A stretch of 64,000 nucleotides of DNA from Planctomycetaceae bacterium (lineage in GTDB: Bacteria > Planctomycetota > Planctomycetia > Planctomycetales > Planctomycetaceae), in the NCBI GenBank assembly GCA_002724315.1, contig PBOJ01000061.1:1-64000 (forward strand), in the 5' to 3' direction. Both the position numbers and the translations under genes were made by a program. Numbering within the stretch: the stretch's first letter is position 1; every line of letters begins with the position of its first letter. The notes under the pieces were generated by a model. It was not told the origin of the DNA. It did no database searches and saw only the letters and a list, made by a program, of their open reading frames with translations. Shown in pieces: positions 18,965 to 29,768 of this stretch.

Positions 18965-21813
18965 TCTCCGACACCCCCATGGTCGAACTGACAATCGACG
19001 GACAGCCCCTCCGCGTCCCGGCCGGAACATCGATCTGGGAGGCGGCCCGGACGGCAGGAATCGAGATTCCCGCGCTGTGCCACGAGCCGGGCCTGGAACC
19101 GGTTGGTGTCTGCCGCATGTGCGTGGTCGACGTCGGTGAACGGGTGTTGGCAGCCGGTTGCGTTCGGGAGTGTGCGGAGGGAATGACCGTCGAGACCGAC
19201 TCTCGGGCGGTCAACGATCACCGGCGACAATTGACTCGCCTGCTGCTGACCGAACACCCGTCCCCCTGCCAGCAGCAACAGCGGACCGGTGACTGCAGCC
19301 TCGAACAACTCGGACAACAATTCGGCCTGCTCGACCCCGACCAGACTTCCCAACCCTCCTGCTCGGCTCCCGATCGCCCGCTCGACCATTCGTCACCGGT
19401 CATCGCCGTCGACCACCAGGCCTGCATCCTCTGCGACCGCTGCATCCGAGCCTGCGACGACATCCAGTCCAACGAGGTGATCGGGAGAACCGGCAAGGGT
19501 GCCACGGCAAGGATCGCCTTCGATTTCGACCAGCCGATGGGCCAGAGTACCTGCGTCTCGTGCGGCGAGTGTGCTGCAGCCTGCCCGACCGGGGCACTCG
19601 TCGGGCAGACCCTGACGCTGCCGGTCGTCAGTCGTGACCAGATGACGGGGGTCGAAACCGTCTGTCCCTACTGCGGCGTCGGCTGCGCGGTGACAGCCTG
19701 GACCCACCAGGACACGATCGTCGAACTCGAGGGACGCCAGAGTCCGGTCAACCAGGGACGACTGTGCGTCAAGGGCCGCTACGGCTGGGACTACACGCTG
19801 CACCCGCACCGGTTGAAAACACCGCTGATCCGTCGCGAGTCGGCCTATCCCAAGGGACCACTCTCGCCGGAGGTCGTCACATCGCTGCCGGGCAAAGGCC
19901 GCAAGCCCGGTGGCCTGGTCGATCTCGAAACTGTTCTGCCCGCCTTTCGTGAAGCGACCTGGGACGAGGCACTCGCACTGGTCGGAGACAGATTGACCTC
20001 GATCCGTGACACCCACGGCAGCAATTCCCTGGCCGGTTTCGGTTCGGCCAAGGGATCCAACGAAGAAGCCTACCTGTTCCAGAAATTCATCCGTGCCGGG
20101 CTGGGCACCAACAACGTCGATCACTGCACGCGTCTGTGCCACGCGTCGAGCGTGGCAGCGCTGATGGAGACCATCGGATCAGGAGCCGTGACCAACGTCT
20201 TTGCCGATGTCGCCCGGGCTGACGTCGCACTGGTCACCGGCTCCAACACCACCGCCAACCACCCGGTGGCCGCCACCTTCATCAAGCAGGCGGCCAAGGC
20301 GGGCACCGACCTGATCGTCGTCGACGTCCGACGGAATGCGATCGCCGATGTCGCTCGCCATTTCGCTCAGATTCGCCCCGGCACTGACGTCGCCTTCTAC
20401 AACGCGCTGCTGCACGTGCTGTGCCGCGATGGACTGCTCGACCGCGACTACATCGCAACCCACACCGAGGGGTTCGACGAACTCGAGGCCCTGGTCACCA
20501 ACGATTACAGCCCCGAGCAATCCTCTGCCGTCTGCGGTGTGCCGGCCGAGCAGATCGAAGCGATCGCCCACACGATCGGTCGCGCCACGCCGCCCGGTGG
20601 CGGCGGATCAATGATCGTCTTCTGGGGCATGGGCATCTCGCAACATGTCACCGGCACCGACAACGCCCGATGTCTGATCTCGCTGTGCCTGGCCACCGGC
20701 AACGTCGGTCGCCCCGGCACCGGGCTCCATCCGCTTCGCGGACAAAACAACGTCCAGGGAGCCAGCGACGCGGGATTGATTCCGATGGTCTTCCCCGACT
20801 ACCAGTCCGTCACCGATGACACCCACCGGCAGAAGTTCGCCCAGGCCTGGGGTCACGACCTGGATCCCACACCGGGACTGACGGTCGTGGAGATCATGAA
20901 AGGGGCACTGGAGGGGTCGATTCGCGGCATGTACATCATGGGCGAAAACCCCTTCATCTCTGACCCCAACGCCAACAAGGTCCGCCGGGCACTCTCTGAA
21001 CTCGACTTCCTGGCCATCCAGGACATCTTTCTGACCGAGACGGCCGAGTTCGCCGACGTGATCCTGCCGGCCAGCAGCTACTTCGAAAAAACCGGCACCT
21101 ACACCAACACCGATCGCCGGGTGCAGTTGGGCCGTCCGGTGCTCGATCCGCCCGGCGACGCCCGACAGGACTGGGAGATCCTCTGCGAGGTGTCTCGTCG
21201 AGTGGGGCTCGAGTCCGACTACGCTGACGTTGCGGCCGTTTTTGACGAGTTCACGTCCCTGACCCGGAATTACCAGGGCCTGTCACACGAGATCCTCGGC
21301 ACCACCGGGCGACTCTGGCCGTGTCCGGATCCGGAAAACGACGACGGGACCCAGATTCTCTTTGGCGACGGTTTCCCGACCGACAACGGCCGCGGTCGGT
21401 TCGTGCCCTGTCCGTACCAGCCGGCCGACGAGCTGCCCGACGACGAATACCCCTTCGTGCTCAACACCGGCCGCGTGCTGGAACACTGGCACACCGGCAG
21501 CATGACGCGCCGCAGCAAGGCACTGGATGCGATTCAACCCGAGGCGTTTGTCGCGATTCACCCGGACGACCTGGAGCAACTCGATGCCAACGACGGTCAG
21601 TGGCTGAGAATTACCAGTCGACGCGGATCGATCGAACTGGCCGCCCGGGCCGACCAGGGAGTCCAGCCCGGCGAGATCTTTGTTCCGTTCCACTTCCGTG
21701 AGGCCGCGGCCAACACGTTGACCAACGACGCGCTCGACCCTCACGGGAAGATCCCCGAGTTCAAGGTCTGCGCCGTCCAGGTCGCGCCGGTCAACCCGGC
21801 AGGCGACCACTAG
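18961..21813 (+). CDS. fdsA: Formate dehydrogenase alpha (catalytic molybdo/tungsto) subunit
   Basis: 950 aa. The N-terminus is NuoG-like: a [2Fe-2S] ferredoxin ([15 protein letters not shown]), a His/Cys cluster region ([14 protein letters not shown]), and two [4Fe-4S] motifs ([13 protein letters not shown] and [14 protein letters not shown]). The molybdopterin domain begins with CPYCGVGC. The metal-ligand position is a cysteine in [12 protein letters not shown], so this is not a selenoprotein. [14 protein letters not shown] and a C-terminal [19 protein letters not shown] complete the bis-MGD fold. With the upstream subunit it forms a soluble formate:NAD+ oxidoreductase. No fdhD, mob or moa genes are nearby. 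Its TAG overlaps the TAG of convergent purB in a shared CTAG. Confidence 0.93.
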   Translation: MISDTPMVELTIDGQPLRVPAGTSIWEAARTAGIEIPALCHEPGLEPVGVCRMCVVDVGERVLAAGCVRECAEGMTVETDSRAVNDHRRQLTRLLLTEHPSPCQQQQRTGDCSLEQLGQQFGLLDPDQTSQPSCSAPDRPLDHSSPVIAVDHQACILCDRCIRACDDIQSNEVIGRTGKGATARIAFDFDQPMGQSTCVSCGECAAACPTGALVGQTLTLPVVSRDQMTGVETVCPYCGVGCAVTAWTHQDTIVELEGRQSPVNQGRLCVKGRYGWDYTLHPHRLKTPLIRRESAYPKGPLSPEVVTSLPGKGRKPGGLVDLETVLPAFREATWDEALALVGDRLTSIRDTHGSNSLAGFGSAKGSNEEAYLFQKFIRAGLGTNNVDHCTRLCHASSVAALMETIGSGAVTNVFADVARADVALVTGSNTTANHPVAATFIKQAAKAGTDLIVVDVRRNAIADVARHFAQIRPGTDVAFYNALLHVLCRDGLLDRDYIATHTEGFDELEALVTNDYSPEQSSAVCGVPAEQIEAIAHTIGRATPPGGGGSMIVFWGMGISQHVTGTDNARCLISLCLATGNVGRPGTGLHPLRGQNNVQGASDAGLIPMVFPDYQSVTDDTHRQKFAQAWGHDLDPTPGLTVVEIMKGALEGSIRGMYIMGENPFISDPNANKVRRALSELDFLAIQDIFLTETAEFADVILPASSYFEKTGTYTNTDRRVQLGRPVLDPPGDARQDWEILCEVSRRVGLESDYADVAAVFDEFTSLTRNYQGLSHEILGTTGRLWPCPDPENDDGTQILFGDGFPTDNGRGRFVPCPYQPADELPDDEYPFVLNTGRVLEHWHTGSMTRRSKALDAIQPEAFVAIHPDDLEQLDANDGQWLRITSRRGSIELAARADQGVQPGEIFVPFHFREAAANTLTNDALDPHGKIPEFKVCAVQVAPVNPAGDH

Positions 21814-23243
21814 ACGGTCACTTCGCCGCCATCGGCCTGCAGGGCCGACGGGTACCGATCACGGATCGGATCGACCACAGCCGCGATGAACTCGTCCACC
21901 TGCTCGGCCGCCCGGCCGGTGAACCGGCGGGCGTCCAGCGTGCCTTCGAGATCGACATCGGCAAACAGCGGGTCGCCCTGCAAACGGGAGATCAGGTCGT
22001 TCTCGCCACCCCGCTGCTTGACCTCCTCGCCGGCCGCCTGGCTGTGGACCCGGATCGCCTCGTGCAGTTCCTGCCGGTCGCCACCGGCCCGCACGCCCGC
22101 CATCAAGATCTCCTCGGTCGCCATGAACGGCAGTTCCTCACCCAGCCTCCGGGAAATCACCTGGGGATAAACCACCAGGCCGTCAACGATGTTGCGAAAG
22201 AGAATCAACACCGCATCGATGGCCAGGAAGGCCTGCGGCAACGTCAGGCGGCGATTGGCACTGTCGTCGAGTGTCCGTTCCATCCACTGGGTCGCCGCTG
22301 TGTCAGCGGCACTGTCGTGCAGCGAGATCGCGTAACGCGCGAGACTGCACATCCGTTCGGACCGCATCGGGTTTCGCTTGTAAGCCATCGCCGAGGAACC
22401 GACCTGCTTCTTCCCGAACGGCTCCTCGATTTCCTTGCGGTGCTGGAGAATGCGAACGTCGTTGCCCGCCTTGTGGGCCGAAATGCCGATGCCCGAGAGG
22501 ACTCCCAGCACCTGGGCATCGATCTTTCTCGAGTAGGTCTGTCCGGTGACAGGGTAAACGCGGCCATCGCCCATCTTTTCGGCCACGAGTTGTTCCAGGC
22601 GAGACACCTTGTCGTGGTCGCCGTCAAACAGCGACAGGAATGACGCCTGTGTGCCGGTGGTGCCCTTCACACCTCGCAGTCGCAGGCTCTCGAGGCGATG
22701 CTCAAGTTCCTCGAGATCCATCACCAGGTCATAGCACCACAGCGTCGCCCGCTTGCCGACGGTCGTCGGCTGGGCCGGTTGCAGGTGAGTGAAACCCAGG
22801 CAGGGCAGGTCACGGTTTCCCGCGGCAAACACCGCCAGGTGATGGATCACGCCGACCAAGCGGTCGCGGATCAGTTCCAGGGCCTGTCCCAGCAACAGCA
22901 GATCGGTGTTGTCGGTGACGAAGCAACTGGTGGCTCCAAGATGAATGATCCCGCGGGCCTCCGGGCACCGGTCTCCGTAGGCGTGCACATGGGCCATCAC
23001 GTCGTGCCGGAGATCCCGCTCGTAACCGGCAGCCACCTCGAAATCGATGTCGTCGATCGCCTCACGTAACGACGCCAGTTGCTCGTCGCTGATCTCCAGC
23101 CCCAGTTCCTGCTGCGACTCGGCCAACGCCACCCACAACCGTCGCCAGGTCGCATGGCGGACCTGGGAGGACCAGATTCGGCTCATCTCCGCCGACGCAT
23201 ACCGCGTGTTCAACGGGTTCTGATAGCTCTCGAATTCCGACAT
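21810..23243 (-). CDS. purB: Adenylosuccinate lyase
   Basis: 477 aa from ATG 23243 ([17 protein letters not shown]). It belongs to the fumarase/aspartase superfamily and cleaves SAICAR and adenylosuccinate in purine synthesis. The signature loop [21 protein letters not shown] is clear, as are [28 protein letters not shown] and [12 protein letters not shown]. The length and the YKRNPMRSE variant resemble the longer PurB form also found in eukaryotes. A TACAAT-like -10 lies upstream on the minus strand (23299-23304), without a convincing -35. Its stop shares CTAG with fdsA. Confidence 0.95.
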   Translation of the reverse strand: MSEFESYQNPLNTRYASAEMSRIWSSQVRHATWRRLWVALAESQQELGLEISDEQLASLREAIDDIDFEVAAGYERDLRHDVMAHVHAYGDRCPEARGIIHLGATSCFVTDNTDLLLLGQALELIRDRLVGVIHHLAVFAAGNRDLPCLGFTHLQPAQPTTVGKRATLWCYDLVMDLEELEHRLESLRLRGVKGTTGTQASFLSLFDGDHDKVSRLEQLVAEKMGDGRVYPVTGQTYSRKIDAQVLGVLSGIGISAHKAGNDVRILQHRKEIEEPFGKKQVGSSAMAYKRNPMRSERMCSLARYAISLHDSAADTAATQWMERTLDDSANRRLTLPQAFLAIDAVLILFRNIVDGLVVYPQVISRRLGEELPFMATEEILMAGVRAGGDRQELHEAIRVHSQAAGEEVKQRGGENDLISRLQGDPLFADVDLEGTLDARRFTGRAAEQVDEFIAAVVDPIRDRYPSALQADGGEVTV

Positions 23244-23345
23244 ATCGCTTGCGTCCCGGCCTGGGAAATCATCATCTTCTGCCCGTCCCACCACCTCGAT
23301 TGTAGCGAACCGCCTATCCCGGCGGCATCAACACCCAGACCGCGT

Positions 23346-23375
23346 CTGGCAACCTCTCGTTGCGGGGTTTAGGAT
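23346..23375 (+). promoter_or_regulatory. Candidate promoter of the ATPase-SPFH operon
   Basis: CTGGCA, 18 bp, TAGGAT. The spacer region overlaps a small inverted repeat (GCAAC, 5 nt, GTTGC, 23349-23363) that could be an operator. It does not resemble a known DtxR or MntR box. Confidence 0.35.
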
Positions 23376-23446
23376 GGAGTATCGGCGGTCGTGGACCGCC
23401 GAAGTGGTGCATGGAGGCCACACGTGGTCCAGGACGCGCAAGCCCC

Positions 23447-26400
23447 ATGCATTACGTCCCCGAGTCGGCGCGGGAATTCCTGCAGGACGACACCTCTTCG
23501 ACCGGCACCATGCCATCCGAAGAGGTGGGTTTCCACTACCGCTCGGCGCCGATCTACCTGCTGACGGCTATCGTCGGTCTGCTGCTGGGCGGTGACCTGC
23601 TGGCCGGCTCGATCGCTGCGGCCGGTGTGACCGACTGGGCCCAATACCAGGTTCTGTTCGGCTTCCGTCTGGCACTGCTCGCCGCGGTTCTTGGCGGCTC
23701 ACGGATCCTGTTCCAGTCACTCGAAGGACTGTTCGCCGGCCGGATCGGTGCCGACCTCGCTCTGACAATCGCCTGCCTGGCGGCCATTCTACTTCGTGAA
23801 CCGGTCACCGCGGCACTGGTGGTATTCGTAGCACTTTGCGGAGAGAGCATCGAAGGGTACACCGTCGACCGGGCACAACGGGCCATTCGCGGCATCTTTC
23901 AACTCTGCCCCCGCATCGCACATCGCCTGGTGGGCGACGTGGAAACCGACGTACCGGTCGAAGAACTGGCCGTGGGCGACCAGGTGGTCGTTCGGCCCGG
24001 TGAACGGATGCCCGTCGACGGACAAGTCCACTCGGGAACCTCATCGGTCGATCAGTCGGCGTTGACCGGCGAGAGTCTTCCCATCGACAAGGTGGCCGGT
24101 GACTCGGTCTACAGCGGTACGCTCAACCAGTTCGGCGCCCTGGTGATCAACACCGAACGAATCGGCGACCAGTCGACACTGGGACAGGTGATCGCCCTGG
24201 TTACCGAGGCCACCCAGCAGAAGGCGCCGCTGGAACGGACCGCCGACCGGCTGGCCCGCCTGTTCCTGCCCGCCGTACTCGGCACCGCACTGCTGACCAT
24301 CGTCGGCTGGCGATTCCTCGGAGAGGCGGGCACGTGGGAATCCGGCTATCTGCCGGCTCTCGCGGTGCTGGTGGTCGCCTGCCCCTGCCCACTGATTCTG
24401 GCCACCCCCAGCGCGGTGATGTCTGCCATGGCGTGGTTGGCCCGCGAGGGAGTCGTCGTCAAGGGCTCGGAAGCTCTCGAACGGCTTGCACGGGTCGACA
24501 CGTTCGCCTTCGACAAGACCGGGACACTAACTCGCGGGGAACCCACACTCGGCCTGGTTCGGCCCGCGCCAGGCAGCGGACTCGAGCCCGACGAATTGCT
24601 CCGCATCGCCGCATCAGCCGAACGGACCAGCGAACATGTGCTGGCCCGGCTGGTCGTTCGTGAAGCCGAGAACCGCGGGATGGTCGTCCCAACCCCCGAG
24701 AGCTTTTCGGCGGAACCCGGATTCGGTGTCACCGCTACGATGTCGCCCGACCGACCCGGTGAGGAATCCCGCAACGTCCTTGTCGGCAATCGTCGGCTGC
24801 TCGAACAGTACGGCGTGGAGATCGACGAATCGGCCGAGAACGTGACCGAGGAGCTCATTTCCTCCGGACAAACCGTCATCCAGGTCGCCATCGATCGCCG
24901 CTGGGCCGGGGCCATCGGAGTGACCGACGATCAGAGAATCGAATCCGCCGGCGTACTCGACCAGCTCAAGCAGAACGGCATCGACCAGGTGGTGTTGCTG
25001 ACCGGGGACAGGCCAGAACCGGCGGCCACCGTGGCAACAGGGCTGACGGCTCTCGACTTGGTCCAGAGCGAGATGCTGCCGGCTGAAAAAGCCAAGTGGA
25101 TCACGGCGGCCGAAGAGGAGGGCCGTCAGGTGGCGATGGTCGGCGATGGCGTCAATGACGCACCGGCTTTGGCCACGGCCACGGTAGGCATCGCACTGGG
25201 AGGAGTCGGCAGCGACATCGCTGCGGAGGCGGGTGATCTGGTCCTGATGGGCGACCCCCTCAGGCCACTTCCCGGCCTGTTCCTGCTCTCGAAGCAACTC
25301 GTCCGAATAATCCGTCAGAGCATCTGGTTGTTCGCGTTCGGCATGAACGGACTGGGGATCCTGCTGGGAGCCATCGGCCTGTTGACTCCAGCCGCCGCGG
25401 CCGTCTTCCACGAGTGTTCCTCGTTGGCCGTGATGCTCAACGCCCTGCGGCTTCTCTGGTTCCAACGCTGGCACGAAACCCGATGGAATGCCCTGGCACG
25501 CTCTCTGAGTGACGCCGCCACCAGAATCACCGAGACACTCTCGCCTTCACGACTCACCTTCCACGCTCTCCGCCACTGGCAACTTGGACTCAAACTCGTC
25601 GCCGCCTCGCTACTGTTCGCCTGGTGTGTCTCAGGCATCACCGTTATCCCCGCGGACGAAAGTGCCGTGGTCGCAAGATTCGGGAGTTGGCACAAGGACC
25701 TCGGCCCCGGATGGCACTGGCGGTGGCCGGAACCTCTCGAAGTCGTTCATCGGGAAAAGCTGTTCCGAATCCGGTCTCTGCCGATCGGATTCCGACACAC
25801 CCCCTCGGGGACACCCGTCAACGGATCGGCGGTCTACGTCTCACCGGTGGAATGGAACAGCCGGCACGATCGAGCCGATGACGGTGACGGACTTGATCGG
25901 GAATCGTCTCTGCTGGACGAATCTCAACTGGTGACCGGAGACGAGGTTCTGGTCGAGTTGACCGCGGTGGTCGAATACCGGATCGGCAGCAGTGACAACC
26001 TGCGACGGTACGCCTTCGAGACCGCGGCTCCCGAACAACTGTTGCGAGCGGCAGCCGAGAGCGCGATTCGCGAAATCGCGGCCACCGCTTCGCTCGCCGA
26101 CCTGATGACCGACCGACGGGAGCAACTGCAAACCGACTGCCTGGACGCAGTCCGGCAAGCAGCCACGCCCTACCGGCTCGGACTGGAAATCGTTGACCTC
26201 CAACTGCTGGACGTCCATCCCCCTCGACAGGTCGTTGCCGCCTACCGACAGGTTGCCGATGCACTCGAAGAACGCGAACGGTTGATCAATGAAGCCGAAG
26301 GATATTACGCACGAAGACTGCTCGCCGCTGCCGGTGCCCGGGCCATCTCTTTCCTCAATTCGACTGTCCACACCGGCGACACTGCCACCGCCACGGGACA

Positions 26401-26836
26401 CCAACTCGAAATCTCGAACTGGTCGTTCTCCGATCCCGACACATGGAGAGCTCTGCTCGACGGAAAAATGCTCTCCGGCGAATCTGCCGCCACCCTCGAC
26501 TCGGCACGCGCCGACGCTGCCGACACGCGGTCGAAGGCGCACGCCCAGGCCAACCGCCACAACAAACTGCTCGCTGCCGGCACGCAACCACCGGAAACCC
26601 GCGACATCTCGAAACTGCACCTCTATTTCCAGGCCATTGAAGACGCGCTGTCCGGAAGACCTCTGACCGTGCTCGACCCCCGTGCCACCGGTCGCAAGCA
26701 CCTGATGCTGACCGATCCCCGCACCCGCGGACTGCCCATGCTTTCTCCCTCGCTCGCACCTGGCGACGACGACGAACAGATCGTCTCGCCACCCCGACCT
26801 GCGACAACCGACCGAGAGAACTCCGATGAACGATAA
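23447..26836 (+). CDS. P1B-type metal ATPase fused to an HflK-like SPFH domain
   Basis: 1129 aa from ATG 23447; other ATGs at 23411 and about 23510 are possible. Residues 1-690 are a heavy-metal P-type ATPase: TGES, the transmembrane metal motif CPCPL (Cys312-Pro-Cys314), phosphorylation site DKTGT at Asp356, GDGVNDAP at about 566, and two final helices ending [16 protein letters not shown]. No N-terminal CxxC metal-binding domain is seen, and the usual SEHP of P1B pumps reads SEHV at about 395. From about residue 716 the chain continues in the same frame with a new membrane anchor, [16 protein letters not shown] and a full band-7/HflK domain with a coiled-coil-like tail ([14 protein letters not shown]). 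The last 11 bp overlap the next SPFH gene. I infer a metal exporter tied to an SPFH scaffold; the ion is unknown. Confidence 0.9.
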   Translation: MHYVPESAREFLQDDTSSTGTMPSEEVGFHYRSAPIYLLTAIVGLLLGGDLLAGSIAAAGVTDWAQYQVLFGFRLALLAAVLGGSRILFQSLEGLFAGRIGADLALTIACLAAILLREPVTAALVVFVALCGESIEGYTVDRAQRAIRGIFQLCPRIAHRLVGDVETDVPVEELAVGDQVVVRPGERMPVDGQVHSGTSSVDQSALTGESLPIDKVAGDSVYSGTLNQFGALVINTERIGDQSTLGQVIALVTEATQQKAPLERTADRLARLFLPAVLGTALLTIVGWRFLGEAGTWESGYLPALAVLVVACPCPLILATPSAVMSAMAWLAREGVVVKGSEALERLARVDTFAFDKTGTLTRGEPTLGLVRPAPGSGLEPDELLRIAASAERTSEHVLARLVVREAENRGMVVPTPESFSAEPGFGVTATMSPDRPGEESRNVLVGNRRLLEQYGVEIDESAENVTEELISSGQTVIQVAIDRRWAGAIGVTDDQRIESAGVLDQLKQNGIDQVVLLTGDRPEPAATVATGLTALDLVQSEMLPAEKAKWITAAEEEGRQVAMVGDGVNDAPALATATVGIALGGVGSDIAAEAGDLVLMGDPLRPLPGLFLLSKQLVRIIRQSIWLFAFGMNGLGILLGAIGLLTPAAAAVFHECSSLAVMLNALRLLWFQRWHETRWNALARSLSDAATRITETLSPSRLTFHALRHWQLGLKLVAASLLFAWCVSGITVIPADESAVVARFGSWHKDLGPGWHWRWPEPLEVVHREKLFRIRSLPIGFRHTPSGTPVNGSAVYVSPVEWNSRHDRADDGDGLDRESSLLDESQLVTGDEVLVELTAVVEYRIGSSDNLRRYAFETAAPEQLLRAAAESAIREIAATASLADLMTDRREQLQTDCLDAVRQAATPYRLGLEIVDLQLLDVHPPRQVVAAYRQVADALEERERLINEAEGYYARRLLAAAGARAISFLNSTVHTGDTATATGHQLEISNWSFSDPDTWRALLDGKMLSGESAATLDSARADAADTRSKAHAQANRHNKLLAAGTQPPETRDISKLHLYFQAIEDALSGRPLTVLDPRATGRKHLMLTDPRTRGLPMLSPSLAPGDDDEQIVSPPRPATTDRENSDER

Positions 26837-27902
26837 CACCACCACACCGATCGATGACAACCGCCCCTCACGTGCACGCGTCCCACTGGCGCTTGTCGGA
26901 ATCGCCATCGCCTGCGGTCTCGCCGGATCCTCGTGCACGTTCGTCGACGAATCCGAGTGGGTACTCGTCGAACGGCTCGGGCAGGTCGTCCGCGTCCTCG
27001 ACCAACCCGTTGACCGCGGCCTGAACTGGAAACTCCCCTGGCCCATCGAAACCGTTCGCCCCTTCGATGCCCGCACCCGGATCTATGATCCTCCCGGTGG
27101 CGAAATGGTCACTTCCGACAAGAAGAACATCACCGTCGACGCTTATCTCTGCTGGAGAATCGCCACTCCGGACACTGCCGACGACAGCGATTCCGACTGG
27201 TCATCCCGACCGCTTTATCGCTTTTTCACCGTGCTCGGAAACACCGAGACTGCCCAGGTTCGCCTCTCCGAACATGTCCTGCCGGCTCTGAGAACCAAGC
27301 TCGGCGAGACCGAGTTCGACCAGTTGGTTGATGTCGACGATTCCCAGTCCGGTCCGGAAAAAACCGAGGCGGGCCGCCTGGTGGCGATCCCGCAGGCGGT
27401 TCGTGACGAGTTGTCTCAACTGGTCCACGACCGTTACGGGATCACGTTGATCGATGTCCGCATCAAGCGGCTGAACTTCCCACAACAGAACCAGGTGGCC
27501 GTCTACGAGAGGATGAAGACGGAGCGGAAGAAGATCGCCGAGCAGTACCGCAGTGACGGGTTGGCCGAGAACACCAAGATCAAGAGCCAGGCCGATCTGC
27601 AGTACAGCCAGATCCTGGCCAACGCGCGTCGGGAGGCCGAGTTGATCCGGGCCGACGCCGACGCCGAAAGTCTCTCGATTCTCAACCAGGCTCACCGTCG
27701 CGACGTCGAGTTCTATCGCTTCACTCGCACACTGGAGAGCTACCGCCGCATTCTCAACGACCGCACCACCCTGGTGCTGTCGGGATCCAGCGAATTGCTG
27801 AAACTGCTGACCCGCGGAGTCCCCGTCGCACCGTCGGCCAGTTCACCACCACCAGTGGCGACTCCTGCCACGTCGGCCTCGAGCCAGAAGGACGATCGAT
27901 GA
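26826..27902 (+). CDS. HflC/HflK-like SPFH protein, second of the operon
   Basis: 358 aa, with its ATG inside the end of the ATPase fusion gene (11-bp overlap). A single hydrophobic segment at about residues 16-34 anchors the protein ([16 protein letters not shown]; the Cys context is only weakly lipobox-like). The band-7 core has [47 protein letters not shown] and [19 protein letters not shown] helical Ala/Glu/Arg-rich stretch follows ([27 protein letters not shown]), typical of HflC oligomerisation. It likely forms a hetero-oligomeric ring with its neighbours. The Pro/Ser-rich C-terminus is low in complexity. Confidence 0.88.
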   Translation: MNDNTTTPIDDNRPSRARVPLALVGIAIACGLAGSSCTFVDESEWVLVERLGQVVRVLDQPVDRGLNWKLPWPIETVRPFDARTRIYDPPGGEMVTSDKKNITVDAYLCWRIATPDTADDSDSDWSSRPLYRFFTVLGNTETAQVRLSEHVLPALRTKLGETEFDQLVDVDDSQSGPEKTEAGRLVAIPQAVRDELSQLVHDRYGITLIDVRIKRLNFPQQNQVAVYERMKTERKKIAEQYRSDGLAENTKIKSQADLQYSQILANARREAELIRADADAESLSILNQAHRRDVEFYRFTRTLESYRRILNDRTTLVLSGSSELLKLLTRGVPVAPSASSPPPVATPATSASSQKDDR

Positions 27903-28927
27903 CCAATCGTCCCAACCAGGACGCTCGTCCCCGGAACCAGATCCGTCCGCGACTGTGGCTGCCAGCAGCAGCCGTGCTGATGGCCTGGCTGGTCAGTGGA
28001 TTCTACATCGTCCAGGGCAACCAGCAGGGAGTGGTCCGTCGTTTCGGCCGGCTGGTGCGCAACGACGCGGGCCGAGTGCAGATCTCGCCAAGTGGCCTAC
28101 GGTGGGACCTTCCGTGGCCACTGGCACAAGTCGACCGTGTCAACACTCACGAAGTCCGCACGCTGACGATTGGCCTGCCCGAATTCGGACCTGAGCTCAA
28201 CGGAGACGCAGCAGACAGTTTCCTCGCTGACGTCGACCCTGCCCACCAGTCCCAGTTCCTCACCGGTGACCGCAACATCCTCAATCTTCAAGTCACCGTC
28301 CACTACCACGTTGATGCCATCGACCGGTTCCTGTTCGGCGAATCGGAACCGCGTGCCCGGCTGAGATCCCTGGTCGAATCCCTGGTCGCCGACACCGTCA
28401 GCGGCAGCGGTGTCGACTTCGTCTACGTCCACGGACGAAATCGGCTCCGCAACGTCCTGGTCGGCCGCCTGTCGGCCACGCTCCCCGAACAGGAACTCGG
28501 CCTCGTCGTCGACGACGTCACCGTGGGAGCCGTGTATCCCCCGATCCAGGCCAAGGCCGAGTTCCTGGAAGTGATGAACGCGCGGGCCGAACGGGAAACA
28601 CACATCAACAACGCACGAGCCTACGAGGGGAAGCGGGCATTCGAACGCGAGGCCGAGGCCGAACGGGCCAGGCTTGCAGCCGAAGGCTACCGCAGCCGGA
28701 CCGTGGCCGCCGCGCACGGTGAAGCGGCCCGTTTCAACCAGCTGGTGACCCAGATCCAGACGGAAGCTGAGAGTGGGCGACAGGACTACGCCGCCGTTCG
28801 ACACCTGGCCATGAGACGCATGTACCTGGACACCATCGGGACGATCTTCGCCAAGGTGGCCGCCAAGGTCGTGCTCGACTCCGGACGACCCGTCGACCTG
28901 ACGATCCTCAAAGAATCGAGCAAGTGA
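27899..28927 (+). CDS. HflK-like SPFH protein, third of the operon
   Basis: 342 aa, starting at an ATGA overlap with the previous stop. One transmembrane helix (WLPAAAVLMAWLVSGFYIV) comes first. The HflK-type core follows: VQGNQQGVVRRFGRLVRND, GLRWDLPWPLAQVDRVNTHEV, TGDRNILNLQVTVHYHV, VVDDVTVGAVYPPIQAKAEFLEV. A long helical segment (RAYEGKRAFEREAEAERARLAAEGYRS, cited in part) leads to the C-terminus. It differs from E. coli HflK in lacking the Gly-rich N-terminal tail. Together the operon encodes three SPFH domains, one of them on a metal pump. Confidence 0.88.
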   Translation: MTNRPNQDARPRNQIRPRLWLPAAAVLMAWLVSGFYIVQGNQQGVVRRFGRLVRNDAGRVQISPSGLRWDLPWPLAQVDRVNTHEVRTLTIGLPEFGPELNGDAADSFLADVDPAHQSQFLTGDRNILNLQVTVHYHVDAIDRFLFGESEPRARLRSLVESLVADTVSGSGVDFVYVHGRNRLRNVLVGRLSATLPEQELGLVVDDVTVGAVYPPIQAKAEFLEVMNARAERETHINNARAYEGKRAFEREAEAERARLAAEGYRSRTVAAAHGEAARFNQLVTQIQTEAESGRQDYAAVRHLAMRRMYLDTIGTIFAKVAAKVVLDSGRPVDLTILKESSK

Positions 28928-28945
28928 AACCGATCCCGCCGGTCT

Positions 28946-29611
28946 CTACAGGCGGTCGACCAACAATTGTGCGGCTTCCTGGCCACCCAGTGACACAGCC
29001 GCACCATCGATTTCCAGCGTCACCGTGCCCGCGGACGAGTTGTTCGATACCACCCGCCCCTCGACCCCCAGCGCCACCCCATTGTGAGTCAGGAACTGCA
29101 GGAACTCGGCTCCCTGTTCGGTCACTCGCACCACCCGCACAGTGCTGCCGGGAGGACAACTGGCCAGCGTTGTTGCACTCTCAGCCGTCTCGGGCCACGT
29201 GCCCGTGGCGGTGGGAATCGGGTCCCCATGCGGATCAAACCGCGGTCGACCCAGGAACTCGTCGATCCGATCGACCAGGTCGTCGCTGACGGCATGCTCC
29301 ATGTGTTCGGCCTCTTCGTGGACCTGGTCCCACGACAATCCCAACGTCTCGACCAGGAACTGCTCGATCAGCCGATGCCGACGCAGCACCCTCATTCCCA
29401 GCATCTGCCCCGCTTCGGTCAGACACACACCCTCGTAGGGTCGATACACGACCAGATCGGCTTCCCCCAAGGTTTTGTGCATGGTGGTGACCGTTCCCGT
29501 AGACACACCCAGTGCCTGGGCAACCTGGCCGGCAGACACCCATTCGGCACTTTCGCGCAACCCGATCTGGAGGATGGCCTTCAGGTAATTCTCGACGGTC
29601 AGGCTCGGCAT
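28946..29611 (-). CDS. DtxR/MntR-family metal-dependent transcriptional regulator
   Basis: 221 aa, with AGGAG about 8 nt before the ATG. The N-terminal winged helix (VENYLKAILQIGL, VSAGQVAQALGVSTGTVTTMHKTL) and dimerisation domain (RRHRLIEQFLVETLGL, HEEAEHMEHAVS) fit the family, and a C-terminal FeoA/SH3-like domain spans about 140-221. By eye, the position of DtxR Cys102 is Glu here (HEEAE-H-M-E-H), as in Mn-sensing MntR, while the first-helix ligand position (Met10/Asp8) is Asn. The gene converges on the ATPase-SPFH operon with an 18-bp gap, so it is a likely but unproven regulator of that operon. Confidence 0.88.
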   Translation of the reverse strand: MPSLTVENYLKAILQIGLRESAEWVSAGQVAQALGVSTGTVTTMHKTLGEADLVVYRPYEGVCLTEAGQMLGMRVLRRHRLIEQFLVETLGLSWDQVHEEAEHMEHAVSDDLVDRIDEFLGRPRFDPHGDPIPTATGTWPETAESATTLASCPPGSTVRVVRVTEQGAEFLQFLTHNGVALGVEGRVVSNNSSAGTVTLEIDGAAVSLGGQEAAQLLVDRL

Positions 29612-29633
29612 TCACACGGCTCCTCGGTCCCCG

Positions 29634-29662
29634 ATTACAGTCCCTGTCCCGGCTCGAGTCAA
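29634..29662 (-). promoter_or_regulatory. Candidate promoter of the dtxR-like gene
   Basis: On the minus strand, TTGACT, 17 bp, TGTAAT, about 25 nt upstream of the ATG. Autoregulation is possible, but I see no clear palindromic operator. Confidence 0.45.
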
Positions 29663-29768
29663 TCACCGTCACCCAACGCACCGTGCATCACACCGCCCGC
29701 TGTCGTAGACTGAGCAGCACGATTTTCGTCGAACCCGGCGATCTGCTCCCTGACACGGACTGGCTCTC

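Noticed and set aside
17360-21813. Complex I (nuoEFG) gene cluster
   Set aside because: The catalytic subunit has a full formate-dehydrogenase molybdopterin domain with the LCH cysteine, and no membrane Nuo genes follow.
18961-21813. Selenocysteine in the formate dehydrogenase
   Set aside because: The ligand position is encoded as Cys and there is no in-frame TGA.
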